Of a stretch of DNA of 64,000 nucleotides, positions 1 to 13,249 are shown piece by piece. The stretch is from the NCBI GenBank assembly GCA_036936605.1, contig JAUPFV010000004.1, positions 143,760,973 to 143,824,972 on the forward strand, written 5' to 3'. Origin of the DNA: Limnanthes douglasii subsp. nivea (taxonomy: Eukaryota; Streptophyta; Magnoliopsida; Brassicales; Limnanthaceae). Under the pieces are notes generated by a model. It saw only the letters and a program-made list of their open reading frames with translations, was not told where the DNA came from and searched no databases. How positions within the stretch are numbered: the stretch's first letter is position 1; each line of letters begins with the position of its first letter. A program made the position numbers and the translations under genes.

Positions 1-1790
1 TTTAGAGAACAAAATGAAGCAACTGATCTTTTGGCAACAATTACTCTCGAATCTAACAAGAACTCTCACTATGAAGGTAATGGAGTCCCTGATAGATTGA
101 GAGCAACTCTTTTTCTGGAGGAAATTGGTCTTTGTTACTTGAGAAGCAACCATAATAATTGAAAGATAAGTTTGTTTGGAAGATTTAAAGAAATACATGG
201 TGTTCAACTTCATTGAAAGCTTTCGGTCCTCCTTCCTTGTATGTTTGGCTCCAATGAGTGGTTTTCTGGTTTTCCTGGAGAATTTTGGCTATTTTGAAAA
301 TGAGTTTTGTGAATTAAAAGATCGAACAAAGATTTTGGCTAAGAATCATTAGTGAGGATCGATTTTGAGTCTTGAAGAGAAAGAGAGGAGTTTTTAAGAT
401 TATGTTCGATTTAGAAATTTTACCTCGATAAATCAAGCTGTGTGTACTTACTATTCGTTTCCAATAAAAGGTTAAAGATTTAGCTGAAAAAAAAAGTGAA
501 ACTTATTAAAAAAAACTTTTGGTGTTTATTTAAAAAATTACCTTTACGATGAGTTTATAAGGCACCGATTTCAACCAAAAAACATAGGGTGAGCCACTTG
601 CGTGAAATAATACTGATTTCACACGTCTTCGGTAAGTAGGTGTCCTTAAGAGTGAATAATAAGATGCCACGTCAACTTTCTCTACAGTGTAGTAATACAT
701 TGCGTACAAGTTTATAATTTTACATATTTTCAAATTACATCTTCGCTTATTTTAACTTTTTGTTTTTTCCAAACAAATATAAAATATTATTTACTCCAAA
801 CAAGACCGATTAGCCATTGTTAGTTTAAGATCTATCGGCTGGGCTTCTAAAAACTAAATACCTGGTCGGTTGTCCAAAACAAAAAGAAAAACCGAAAAAT
901 CTATAAACTTATATTTGAAACACGAAAGATAAGATTTTATGGCATTGTTATACACAACCTATAACATTTTTTTCATTATAAGATTAAATATCATGTTTGG
1001 TGTAATATTTCGCTATTAATTTTGTATTTTGAATTATGTCCGAACTTATCTAAACTAAATTACGGATGTAAATATTATAGGAGATTATGATATTATTCAT
1101 GGACCAAAGGTGAAATCCAAAATCAAATATTTTGAAAACGACGTTGAGAGAGAACATGGAGATGAAGAGGAAAACAATTCGAAATATTGTTTTAGATATA
1201 TTCACCAACCGACACAACGTTCTTTTAACGGCACTAAGCAGATAAAACAGACGAGGTTGAATATTTCAATAAAAGCCATAAGTGTCGTCGTCACCACCAT
1301 AATCGAAAGAAACGGAACATAACAGTCGCATCAAAAGATAGAAATGACAAATAAGAAAAGAAAACCGCTGATAACATTGTCCGACCGAGGAAAACGACCA
1401 TGAAGGATGCACAACTCTAACAATAAATGACTTTATATAAAAAAAAGATGCTCATTTCTTACGACCCAACCATGAGTTTTGCCTAATTCGCAACATGATT
1501 TAATGATCCAACCATGGAGTCCTCGAATTTTTCAATCTCCGGTGGTTCGATCATGGACTCATCCATATTATCAACAATACCAAGCACCTCAAATGTAATA
1601 TTAAAATACAATTACATCGCATTCTCACCCAGATGTGTCGTAGGGATTCACGTAGGATTCAGAGCGAATGAATAACCATCAGTATATGAGTTATTTATTG
1701 GAATGTTTTAGATAAATTAAGGAATAAATTACTTGACCTATCGTAGAATACTCAATTTATTTATTGGAATGCTTAAGATGTTACAAAAGT
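1..1790. other. AT-rich stretch without recognisable gene
   Basis: I see no coding region that I can support here. The longest open frames (for example 1110-1322 on the + strand) are under 75 codons and match no family I know. Two similar phrases containing TTATTTATTGGAATG occur at about 1691 and 1754. The region lies upstream of the pol remains of element C, where gag and the 5' LTR would be expected, but I found neither, so the 5' part is deleted or decayed beyond recognition. Confidence 0.5.
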
Positions 1791-1794
1791 TATA

Positions 1795-4180
1795 GCTTAA
1801 GTGATATGTCATAAACTATTAATCAATAATACTCTTCGACCAATTAAGAAAAAAAAACATATTCACAAAATAAAAAAAACTAAAGCAATTATTAAGGAGA
1901 TAGAAAAGCTAACCGCGATAGGGCATATACCGGGAGAATATTATCTATTATTGACAACCAATTCGGTATTGGTGAAAAATATGACTGACAAATGGAGAAT
2001 GTTTGTTGATTTCTCGGATTTCAAGAAGGTTTGCTTAAATGATCATTTTCTTCTTTCAAGAATAGATTAATTAGTGGATATCATATCAGAAAACAAATTG
2101 TTATCCTTTATGGATTACAAACAAATTCAAATACGCGAGGAGTATCTGGTTGATTTGGCTAAGATTTTTTCTAACCTCAAAAAAGGTAAACTTGAAGTTA
2201 AATCCATAAAATGTAATTCTCACATAAGATTAGAGAAATTCTTGGGCCACACGGTTAGTGAAAATGCATAGAAGTAGATTTGGCTCAACTTTCAAACTTA
2301 GATGCAATGGGTCCTCCCATAAATACAAAAAAGTGAAGATCTTAACATGAAGACTTGTTGCACTCAATAAATTCATTTTTATATCATCAAAACAATTCCA
2401 TTCTTTCTTTAAAGTCTTACGAGGTTTAGGAAAATTTATCTAGACTTTATCATGCGAATAAGCATTTAACAATATCAGACAATTTCTTGCTTCACTAGAA
2501 ATATTAACGAAATTGAAGCCATGAGATCCTTTGTAAAATTACACTCAATCTATGAAATTTGGCTTCATGACATCAAAAAATGAAAAACAATATGAAGCAA
2601 CCATATCATGTTTTCGGCTAGCAAACATTTGTGGAGCCAAAATAGTCTAACTTTTGGTAGATTCCCAATTAGTGGTTAGTTAAGTTTAAGGCTAAACCGA
2701 AGAAATAATAGAAAAAAATCATTCAATCTCTCAAAGAGCTTCGTCGTTATGTAACCCTCTTTGAGAAAATAGACTTTGAAAATGTACCAAGAGCGAAGAT
2801 TATGGATTTAGATACTTTAGCTCCATTGGCCTCCAAAACTAATGGATATTAAGCATTTTCTAAGACAAACCTTCAATCACGATGCCAATAAATTACTATC
2901 AACAATCTTAACTACGAGAGTCATAGTAAATGAAAGAGATAAGGAAGACAAATATTGAAGAACTTCAATCATCAAATATCTGAGCTAGGTATTTTCTGAA
3001 ACAAGATAATAACAAGGAAAATTAAAATGAAGTCAACTAGATTTGTATGGATCTCAAAATATTTGTACAAAAAAGGCTTCACCTGAATTATTTTCAAATG
3101 CATCAGTCCAGACGAAATAATCTTTATCATTGAAGAGCTTCATCATTGAGAAATGAGTGCACGTTGCGAATATAAGGCCTTGCAAAAAACAAATCGTTCA
3201 ATTTTGTTATTGGTCTACAATAATGGAGTATGCAAACAAGAAGGTCAAACACCTGTAAGTGTTTCTCCAACTCTATTCAAGTCTCAGTCGTACTATTAAA
3301 GACAATATTAGAAGTGATTATGTTTGACAAATGGTGAATAGATATCATGGGTCTCATTCCTAAAGCTTCTTAAGAAATAAAAGTTTCTTTATAATTGTAG
3401 TAGTTTACTTCTCCAAATGGGCAGAAGCTCAAGGGCTAACAAACATCAAAACAAAGAAGTGGTTAGCTTCCTCGAAATAAACATATAATATCGTTATATA
3501 ATACCAAGTGTTAGTACTACAGACCACGAGACGCAAATTTAAAATGATAAAGTAACATAGTTTTATAAAAAGAAATGTATAAAATAATTATTACCTCTAC
3601 TTGCTCAAAGGGAAACGATCAAGTAAAAGATACCAACCAAACAATATCTTAAAAGATCAGGAAAGTGTTAGAATGAAGAAAAAAAGAGAACTGACCAAAA
3701 TTCCTACAGGAAGTTCTATGGACCAATAGAAACACACCAAGGATAAAAACAGATGAAACCCCATTTATACCGGTATACGACATGGAAGTAGTCATACCAA
3801 GCGAAACATTAATACCTTCTTACAAAATCTCAACTTAGTAGGAAAGAAACAATTTTGAAGCATATATGAGAAAATAATTAAATCTCAACTACAGACAAAG
3901 CACTACAAAGCTCTAATGTGAAACATATATAAATCTAAAGTATGATTCTGAAGCTTTGAGTCATGGACAAGGTCTTAAGAATGGTGTTTCTTCACACTAA
4001 GAAAAATGCTCTCGATAAAGAGGCCAAACATTGGGAGGAACCATGCACTATGGAATCAAAGGTAAAACAAAGAACTTACCTACTACTGACCGAGAAAGAA
4101 AACCAACTCTGGCATCACTAGAACATTGAATACTTAAACCAACTCTGGCTAAGGCCCTCTTATGATAAATCATTTTAATT
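1795..4180 (+). pseudogene. Ty3/gypsy pol remnant of element C (RT, RNase H, integrase)
   Basis: This is a decayed polyprotein that once copied and integrated the retroelement. The first readable block (1801-2070) has the N-terminal reverse transcriptase pattern KWRMFVDFSDFKKVC, ending in a degraded LSRID. The next block (2074-2271) has NKLLSFMDYKQIQ, then jumps by an internal deletion to the late RT phrase RLEKFLGHTVSENA, so the YxDD active site is lost. Around 2590-2690 there are RNase H phrases (EATI, GAKIV, DSQLVVS). Around 3330-3540 come integrase-core phrases (VDIMGLIPK, YFSKWAEA), then a PxGN phrase, the DETPFIPVYDMEVVIPS phrase near 3745 and a chromodomain-side phrase (WEEPCTMESKVKQRTY) near 4040. 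All parts carry stops and frameshifts. Close matches lie in elements A and B, which makes the assignment firm even though no domain is functional. Confidence 0.8.
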
Positions 4181-4979
4181 TTCTAAAAGTTGTACTCTGA
4201 TCCAAGAAATCTAATATTTAATAAAAGCAGCTTTACAAATTACATTGTATCATTTTATCGAAGAGTAATTCTACAGGTTTTGATATAACCTACCAATGAG
4301 TGAATCTACATATCAACAAATGAATACATGAATTCTTTTTAATCAATAAGTAAATATAGGATTGTGTTAAAACAAAAAGTGATAATCTAAGGATTCGATA
4401 ACACCAAAAGAAGAAGATCTAAGGATCTGAGTACACCTATAAACTGAAAATAAGGTAAAATTAGCACATCGGGAGTTATAACATCCCCACAAATAAAGGT
4501 AAGACCAAGACAAAATCTTCGACACTTAAATGAATAAATACATTTCTTGACAATTTTATGATTATTTTAAAAAGAAATCATAAATTTTTTTATGAAGCCC
4601 TCTAAAATTAATAAATAAAATTTGGATACTCTGGATACAATGAAAGTAAGGAGCCCACGTTTTCATTGGAATACATCTTCTTATGGATATGATCATTCTT
4701 AATAGAAAAACATAGTATTCAAGCAAAAATTAAAAACCATCAACTATGAGTTAATAAAAAATAAAACATAGCACTAACCATAACTGAATCATGCAAAGTT
4801 TAAAAACCTTACAAAAATCGTCGTATAAAAAAACTTAGTTAAAAACATAATCATGTCTAAGCTTGATACTAAAAAAATGAGCGTTATTTTGGATTACATG
4901 ACAAAGCACCAGCATGTCGTGCAAGAAAAAAAACATATAAAGCAATTAAAGGAATAATTTCATAAATGGAGTTATATTC

Positions 4980-7900
4980 TTAACCAAATCAAAAATAAAA
5001 GTGTGGGTAAATGAAGACGTTAGGCTTGACTCTCCACAATGGACATTCAACTGAACATTTATAGAAGTTTTATCTTCTTCATAAGAATAATCATCACATG
5101 CTATTTGTTTCTCTTTAAGCTCTTTCAGAACATTAACCTAATTTTATCTATCTGATAAGATGAGACTCAGAAGATTAAGTCCATGGACAAGTTGAAGACC
5201 TACAAATAAAATTCCATATATTATCCAGGAGAATGTCAGAATGCATCTTATAAAATTGAAGCACTAAAGCATACTCGACTTTGCATACGATATTATAAGA
5301 ATTGGACATCATCTATATTTGAAACTTTTCCACGGTTTCATTCTAGATGGATCTTTTACTCTCTAGTTTCATCTATAAATATATGTTTGATTCCAAATAG
5401 ATTTCTAATTCTTTCCATAAAATATCTAACTCAGACAACAGTTCAACCATCACTTTATAATGATTAGTATGTTCAGTTAATTGAAGATCCCGTTCTTATT
5501 TGGTGGCAGATTTCAATTCTTAATGACGAACATATACTTTTTCAGCCAAAATCATGTTAACACGTATTTCATAATGAACCTCATTCTAAGCTCAAGTCTG
5601 GTCATCTCGTTGGCTTGTAATCTAGTTTTTAGTTGACTTTGGAAGCAATATCACTCTTATACTCCAACTTCAACTTGTTTTCAAGAGGAATTGTGTTTTA
5701 TAACTTTGATTCCACCTTTTTCTTAGCCTCAACTTTTCGATCCAATAAAGACTTAATTTCCAAGCCATCATTTAGGGACCCTACGAAACTTTCCAATAAG
5801 GGATGAAGAGAAAGAGCATGATTAGTAGCCTGGTTACATCCTTAATAAAAAGAGTGAAATAATTGATAATATTATGCACAAACATAACGTATTAAACTAA
5901 TAGCATGTAAACCCAACAAATATAGTAAGAAAAATACTAAAAATAATTTTAATCCAAACCCAAATTTATTTGTCTTTTCATTAGATGTAAGGTAGATAAC
6001 TGGATAAGTACTCTTCTAGAGACGGATATAAAGAGATTATGCAAAGTAAAAACTTGGTCTAAGAAATAACTTAAAGCTTTGACATCAGGTTGATGGACAA
6101 ACAGAAAAAATCAGTTTGAATTGTCTCAATTATTACATTAGCAAGATTTTTTGAAGGAACATTATGAGTAATATCCATGAGCTCACCAGTATATAAATTG
6201 AAAAAATAAGCAGTAGTATGAAATTTTGTAAAAACAGTTGCATCATCAGAAGCTTTTGGAAGAATTTCTCTCAAAGCATAATCATTCTCACAATTATAAG
6301 TGTTGGTATAAACTTCAGTTTCCAATATTATCCATATAACTATATATAATTTATTGGTACACCACTTTCGATTTTTAATCTCTCGTATTCTTGGGAATCG
6401 GTTGAACCTTGATCATTTTTTCTTTAAATGTTTCATGTAACTCTTTGATTTGGCTCTCACAACGTTTCAGTTGTGATTTTAACTTTAGAGAAGTCAATTC
6501 TGGGAAGACGCGATACTAAATGACTCTTTTATTTCCCACATAATGATGAAACTTTAAAGGTCGATCAATATATTTAATAATAACTACTTATTTAGTAGTA
6601 GAATGAAGGTTGCATCAATCATCTACTGGGTTTATTTTCAACAAAATCCTCTCCAATAACGATAAGCGTAACCGGTTTTGTTTCCACTAGATTCTTGTGT
6701 TCAATAAAAGTATTAATATGTTTTTTCATAATACGAGGGGGTAATGAAATAACATGAGCAAGGGACACATGCTTATATTCACTTTCAAAACCCAGAAAAG
6801 GGCTCAGATCATCTATTTTGACTTCGGAAGTACGAATGTACACATCTACATTTTTGGAAACTGAACATTTAAAACCATCAATAAGATTATCTTTACCAAC
6901 ATATTTGACACCATAATGGCCAAACTTATTCTCAACAACATGATACTTTTGTAATACTTTATCATGGTATTTGTTTGTGGCCTGAAGAGTTGCGATTTTA
7001 TTTTATTTCAGTGTAGAAACTTCAGACCAGTATCTTAAGAAATAATAGGCTTAGCCCTTGGTGCCAGGAGAACGCTAAAGATCAACATTTTTCCTATGAG
7101 AGTTTTTTATCGTAACAAATTTATTAACCATTTTTTAAAAAAAATTATTTTAATATGAATTTTTCTAATGTCATGCTTACATATTGAGAAATCTCAATTC
7201 CACAAAATATTTTTCCAAATACCACATGTGAAAGTTTTCTAAAAAACAATCAAAGACTTGTAATGATACTGAAAATGGGATGTTACTTTAACAATCCTCA
7301 CGTATTGCCTTTTTGCATAATCCACTCGGGAATTCAAGTCAATGTTTGGTACTTCCAAATAAATATATAACAATAAGATAAGATAATAATAACGCATAAG
7401 GAAAATAAAATTAAAGGATTACCTTCTGGCCAGGTATGAGAACAAATATGAGTATAGTCTCTAGGTAGCCATTATTGCAGAGAAGCCTCATACATGAATG
7501 AGTATATTCTTGAAAACTTTGTTAAAATTGGAAAGATCATCTAAGATTTTTGCAACATCACCAATGACAAGGTAATATAAAAGATTACATTTTTCACCGT
7601 TAATATTATTCAGAGCAAGAAAATTACCCACGTTGAATCTATTGTATACATTTTGGCAAGAATAATGTTGGTCATCAACATGCTCCAATTATTCGACACT
7701 AACTAACTTGGACACATATAGGTTATTTTACATAATTTCTATATTTCTTTTCAAATTGGATATCTAACACTTTCATCAAGAATGTAGGTAAAGAATACTA
7801 TTGCATCCTCTTAGGTCTTCAAAAGGTTTTCACCAGGTTGAGGGATTTGAACTTTTGCGTCTCTTGGATACCCATTATTTTCTTCTTTAGTTGCACTCAG

Positions 7901-8195
7901 AAGGGTGGAAGTATTCATAAGGATAATGAACAACATGTAACATCTCAGCTTCTTCTAATAATCAATTAGGGTCTGAAACCCCTCGTACTTGCTTAACAAG
8001 ATAAGAAATAACCATGGCTGAAGAATTATCATGAGCATCAACAGGGCCAAAGGATAAGACAGGTTCAATAAACAAAATATCCTCCACAACTAGCTTATTG
8101 AAACGAATAAGAGGACCAACATCATCCTTAGAATGTCAATCGTCTTATTCATTATAATATTAAACAATAAGTTTTATATCTTTATCGACCATTAT
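4980..8195 (-). pseudogene. Antisense extra gene of element C (decayed, coiled-coil type)
   Basis: It lies downstream of pol and on the opposite strand, like the antisense genes of elements A and B. Reading right to left, a plausible start (MVDKDIKLIV) sits at about 8193. Broken open stretches follow at 7688-7488, 6843-6619 and 6325-6071. Then come Lys/Glu-rich phrases near 5760-5650 that look like a former coiled coil (SLLDRKVEAKKKVESKL). The end, near 5100-5060, reads DDYSYEEDKTS, which resembles the C-terminal SDYSYEDGSDKED of element A's antisense gene. A splice-donor-like AGGTAATC at about 7420 suggests introns. The N-terminal two thirds match nothing I can name. I infer homology from position, orientation and the C-terminal motif rather than from the whole protein. 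Confidence 0.45.
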
Positions 8196-8754
8196 ATGGA
8201 ACAAATGGAGTAAATAAAGATGAAATTAAAAATTTAAGAAATTGGTAGAAACAACAAAAAATTAGAAATTTAATGCATAAATTGAATAGAGATCAAAGCA
8301 TGATCATAGAGCTGTAATAGTGTTTTGTACAAACATATAAAAAACAAAAAAATGAATAGTTATTGAAAGAAACATTTCATCATAACCTTTAATTAAAATC
8401 AATATCACGACCAAGAATCATGAAACAAATCAATGAAGAAGATTGAAACATATTAAACGACTAGGATAAAGAGATCCATAACGGTAAGACACGTGAACTA
8501 GTGAAAGTTATGGCCAAATATCAATCAATATATCTAATATATTATAAATCTTCTCTAAACAACTCTTAATTTTTTTGCACACTTCCAATAACAAAATATT
8601 CAACAAAATTCAGGCCTTAAATGTTTACATTTTAAAACAATAAAATAAGCTCCGAAGGACCGTAGTTTTTTTATAAAATAAATTGTTTAAAAAAAAAAAT
8701 TCATTAGAAGTTGTACTTAATAAGTACAATATCTCTGATTGGTCAAAGAAATGA

Positions 8755-9040
8755 TTATTGTGGCTACTATACGCCATTCAATAGTCTTTTATTCCTTCTT
8801 TAAAAGAGTCTGAGGGTTACTTTTCAACTTTTAATAAAATAAAAAATTTATTCTTTGAAATAACTAGTTGGGTTACACTTTAAGTAGTTCTTCCTTCATT
8901 ATTTGAAAGCACTAGTGTGGTTATTCTTAAGATTTTAGTCGTTCTTTTTTTATTTTTTGTAAAAATTAGGTGGCAACTCTTTAAATTTAAATAGTTCTTC
9001 TTTTATTTTTCAAAATAAATAGGGAGGCTACTATCCTACA
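8755..9040. repeat. Degenerate tandem repeat, period about 43-57 bp, five to six copies
   Basis: A phrase of the form GTGG(C/T)(T/A)AC(T/A)CTT recurs at about 8759, 8814, 8870, 8927, 8970 and 9022, each followed by a T-rich stretch containing AGTAGTTCTTC-like sequence. Divergence between copies is high. It lies at the distal end of element C. Tat-lineage elements are known for hypervariable tandem repeats in the region between pol and the 3' LTR, so it probably belongs to that element. Confidence 0.5.
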
Positions 9041-9049
9041 TAAGAAAAA

Positions 9050-9780
9050 TCCAAAACACCATAAAGACAAAAAAAAATTAAAGCTTCGTTAAAACCATTA
9101 GGAAGTCCTAGTAATTTTAGTAGTCTCCTACTTGTGAAATGTATTTTTATTTTTCGGTAAAATATATATTATTTTCATCAAATAAGATTTCAATCGACGA
9201 ATAATTTTTAATGTGACCAGAAAATGGTTGGCATGAGCTCATTGGAAACGTCTCCGAAGTTTGTTCGACTAAACAAATTCATTAATATGCAACAATAATG
9301 TATTCTACTTTTTTTTAAATCCTATAAAAAATAACTAATACAATTTAATATACTTTAATAATATACATTTAGTTCTTATATAAAATATTATTTTGCTAAT
9401 TATCGTTAAACATTTTAATTTTTTATTATATTTCATTATTAATTTTATAGCGGGTTTAAAACCATATAAATTAATTTATAGTTACAATATCCAAGCAACT
9501 CTAATAAGTAGCTAAAATCATAGAACATCAAAATAAAATTGATTTTTGTAATAGAAAACAATACATCTCTATAGATATTATTTTATGATTTAAAATTATG
9601 TGCTAAATTATTTATATAAAGTTTTTCTACAGCTCTAAACCTACATTATTTTAACAAAAAAGATTGGACTAGAATGATGAAAATACAGAATCATTGCAAA
9701 GTATAATTTGTTTGTCTATAATTGTCTCTAATTAAACACACGACTATATGTAAATTATTCAAACCTCTTCAAGGCCAAAT
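9050..9780. other. AT-rich stretch without recognisable gene
   Basis: I see no gene, repeat or structural RNA that I can support. The sequence is strongly AT-rich, with short open frames only, and separates element C from the LINE fragment that follows. Confidence 0.4.
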
Positions 9781-12000
9781 TATTTTCACTCATAAAGACT
9801 TTCCGAGTAGGTATTTGTGCAATAATATTACAAATAACAACAAAGCCTACTTTTATGATGAGGTTGTCCATAAAATTAATTTTTAAAGTCAAGATTGGAA
9901 TACTAAAACTATATTATTTGGTGGTAGATTAGTATTGATACAATCAGTATTAATAACCAGCCAAAACTTTTGCATTCAAAGTTATAAATTACCAATAAAA
10001 TGTCATAAATAGAATTGAAAGGTTACAATACAGATTCCTTTGGGGTTTCAAATGACTCCTCAAATGCTATTCACTCTTCAAATGGAAAAATATTTGTTAT
10101 CCTTATATGGAGGATGGTCTTAATATCAAGATTATTGAAGACTTGCAAGACGCGTACTCATGCAAGCTTTGGTATGCATATCGTAAAAATAGTACCCCAT
10201 GAGCTAATTACATTAATTTAGTGTATTGTAAAACTAAACTTCCTCTCCAAATTAAGAAATCTCTTAAAGGTTCATATATCTAGAACAAGCTTAACAATAT
10301 CAAAGATTTTGTTGAGCCTCACATCCTTTGGGGTTTTGGCAATGGTAACTTAGAATTTTGGTCAGACAAATGGATTGGGAATAGACCGTTTATCCAGTTG
10401 TCTAACTCTGAAAAAAATGACCGGTACCTTTCTAAAAAAGTTCATAGTTTCTGGTCAAATCATCAATGTGATAATAACATGCTTAAATTATTAGTCACTA
10501 CTTCTGATATTATCAAGATCAATAATTTGAAGATTTGCCATGATATATATGATAAAATTATATGGACTTTCAGAAGTTTTGGTGACTTTAACACTAAAGC
10601 CACTTGGAACTTCGTTAGAAAAAAACACAACTCATCTAACCATTTTTCGAAATTTGGAGTAACAATACCCCAACTAAATATTCTTTCCTCTTATGGAAAT
10701 CCATAAGATCATGGATTCATGTGGACTTATTTATAAGAGAAAAACATAAGTATGGCTTCTAAATATGTTTTTTGCTCTCATATAGAGACTGTAAACCATG
10801 TCTTTGTAAATTTCTCTATATCTTGAGAATTCTTTTTTGATCTTTCATCTCTATTTAACATCCCCATTAGTAAAGACATGATCATTCATCACACCATTAG
10901 AAATTGGTTTTGGTCAACCAATATAAAAACTCATATCAAAACCATCATTCCAATCATAACCTGCTGGACTATCTAGTTTTTTTAGAAATGAAGTTAACTT
11001 GATGTCATCCATATAGACAACAACATCATTCTTAACAAGATCTGTCACATGCTTTCTCATATTAACCTTATAAATAATTTCAATAATAAGATTTGGTATG
11101 AAGACTTATCTCAAGCTAAAAACTTAGTTTGTCTTCATAATAATAACCATGTTACTCAGCTTAGTATTATTAAATGGATTGCTCCTAAAAGGATCAAAGA
11201 CTTAAACTCAATTGTTATGGTGCTTGTTCCTTTGTTGGTGAGGCTTGTGGTATTAGTATCATTAGAAATAATCAGGGTGATATCATTACCACCTATAGTA
11301 AGATATATGGCAAGTTAAACGCTCTTATTAATGAAAGTCTAGCTTTATTATATGGCTTACTTATTTGTAACTTAAAGGGCTTCAAATATATAGGCATATA
11401 ATCAAATTCTCACCTCTTAATCAACATGCTTGGCAAAGGAAAATCTTCATGGTACCTAAACTAAGTTATTCCATGTTGTAGATCCCTGATTTATCCTTCC
11501 ACGACCATAAAGCTTATCATTAAAACTATAAACCAAATTGATGATTGGTTGACTCGATGGACACTCAAGACCAAGATAAAATATGACTTCAATAATAACT
11601 CCATCATGACCCTCTTAGATCCATATTCTTTTATAAGATCTTAGGTTTAATATACTTAATTTCAAATTTATCAAATCATATAGCATTATGTTTAGTCTAA
11701 TTTTCTTATATATTATGCAAGTTACTGCTTGTAGCTATTTAAATTTTTCAGGTTTCTCGGCTACTCTGGAAGAAGTCTTCAAGTTTGGATATTTGATGCA
11801 GATATTGGATATAAATTGAAGGGAAACATGCCAATCTCAAGAGTATTTCCAGCTTTCAAGCCTATGTTTGGTGTTGTCTCAACTCCTTGGTCCATGCCTC
11901 TGTAATCTACCTTTATTTTTTAGGGTTTTAACTTTAAAATTTATTATGGTGTAATCAATTTTTACTTGGGGTCGAGTTAACCTTATCTAGGATTGTTCTA
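9780..12000 (+). pseudogene. 3' fragment of an L1-type LINE (RT tail, zf-RVT, RNase H)
   Basis: These are the decayed remains of the end of a plant LINE ORF2. At 9850-9990 the phrase FGGRLVLIQSVLITSQ matches the GGRL(T)LIxSVL signature that ends the reverse transcriptase. At 10398-10706 an open stretch includes DKIIWTFRSFGDFNTKATWN, typical of the region before the zinc-binding zf-RVT domain. The zf-RVT residues near 10690-10980 are broken. At 11200-11640 an RNase H-like phrase follows (YGACSFVGEACGISIIRNN, then INESLALLYGLLI). The same signatures occur in better order in the LINE at 28500-34285, so the two belong to related families. The 5' 4 kb of the element is absent, as in common 5'-truncated LINE insertions. 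Confidence 0.75.
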
Positions 12001-12455
12001 AATTATTTCTTATAAAATATTTTATATTTTTAAGAAAAAAAATATGTTTGATAATATATATATATAAAATATGTTACACTAACTTCATACTATAATTTCA
12101 AACGGGGTAGATTTTATTTAAAAAGATCAGTGTTTATATTTATTACACTAATTTCATATTTTATTTCTGAATGTGATATATTTTAGACATATTACTATAT
12201 CAATAACTATCTAACATCAAATTTAGTTATCAATGATCATTTAAAATTTATAAAGTATGAATAATTATTTTGTAATAAATTAGTATTTATATATAACCAC
12301 GTTGTATTCTCAATCGTTTTCTTTTTCATATATTTATGTTTTTTATGTCATTATCTTTTAAACTATAAATCCAAAAAATATGAAAATACTATTGGTTTTG
12401 TTTTATTAAGATGAACAGAACTAGATCTATGAAATATATATCTCGATTTTATTTT
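12001..12455. other. AT-rich stretch, nothing recognised
   Basis: This contains a short run of TATATATA near 12055 and otherwise no feature I can support. Confidence 0.4.
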
Positions 12456-12459
12456 TATT

Positions 12460-12850
12460 TTTCAAGTTGCGTAATTACATGTAATTTGGTTGCTAAAAAG
12501 TAACGATGTTCGAGTTGCAGAATTACATGTAATTTGGTTACCAAAAAACTATTGTGCTCTCGTTGCCAAATGACGTGGAAATAAGTTGTGTAAATAAGAA
12601 GAAAATATTTTCATAAATAGGACTTTGATTGCAAAAAAAGAAATCTGTTTCACTTGCGAAATTGCGTGCATGAGAGTTGAGTAAATAAAAAGAAAATAGT
12701 TGTATAAATAATAATTTGTTTGTGAAATAAGTTTGGAGAAAAGAACTATGATCTAGTTGTGAAATTAGGTGTAATTTGGTTGCTAAAAATAATTAGATTT
12801 CAGTTGTGTAATTACATGTAATTTGGTTACGAAGATAGAAAACAAATCTA
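12460..12850. repeat. Degenerate minisatellite, period about 47 bp
   Basis: The phrase GTTGCGTAATTACATGTAATT followed by TGGTTGCTAAAAA recurs with drift. Clear copies start at about 12467, 12514, 12756 and 12803, spaced by 47 bp, with more divergent copies between. The palindromic core AATTACATGTAATT stands out in the best copies. I see no coding potential and no clear association with a transposon. Confidence 0.7.
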
Positions 12851-13249
12851 TAAAAATATTACTCATGGATTTTGTTTGTTCGTCTTTAAAAAACAGAAAT
12901 ATGTGTTTTTGGAATTGTTTTTAATAAAAGTTTGAAATTATGAAGTTTTGAAAGCTAAAAATAACTACCGGTTCAGACTCCGCGTGTGTTGTGTGCTCAT
13001 GGATATTTTTGATTTTTTTTTAAATTCAAATCCAAATAATTATCGATAATTTATTGATTTTTCCATATAGTTATCGATAACTTCTCCTTCTAATTTAATA
13101 TCCTTTATTATTTATTTTCATCAATAAATTATTTTAAATATAATAAAAAATGAAATATTGCTTTATTCTACAATATTAAACATGTTATATTTAATGTAAT
13201 ATTTATTTAAAAGTAAAAAAAAACTAATTATTAGATATGAAAACAGAAG

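Larger units (their letters stand above)
1795..9050 (+). mobile_element. Element C: very decayed Tat-type Ty3/gypsy retrotransposon, 5' part missing
   Basis: The copy has pol remains in the order reverse transcriptase, RNase H, integrase on the + strand (1795-4180). A separate gene-like region follows on the opposite strand (4980-8195), and a degenerate tandem repeat lies at 8755-9040. This order matches elements A and B in the same window, where an extra antisense gene lies between pol and the 3' LTR. I could not identify LTRs, a primer binding site or gag, so the outer limits are rough. Stops and frameshifts throughout show an old insertion. Confidence 0.6.

Noticed and set aside
1110..1322. 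70-codon plus-strand frame
   Set aside because: It is short, of low complexity (charged residues) and without homologue. There is no promoter or splice evidence.
12055..12070. Short TATATATA run as a promoter
   Set aside because: No gene follows on either strand, and such runs are common at this base composition.
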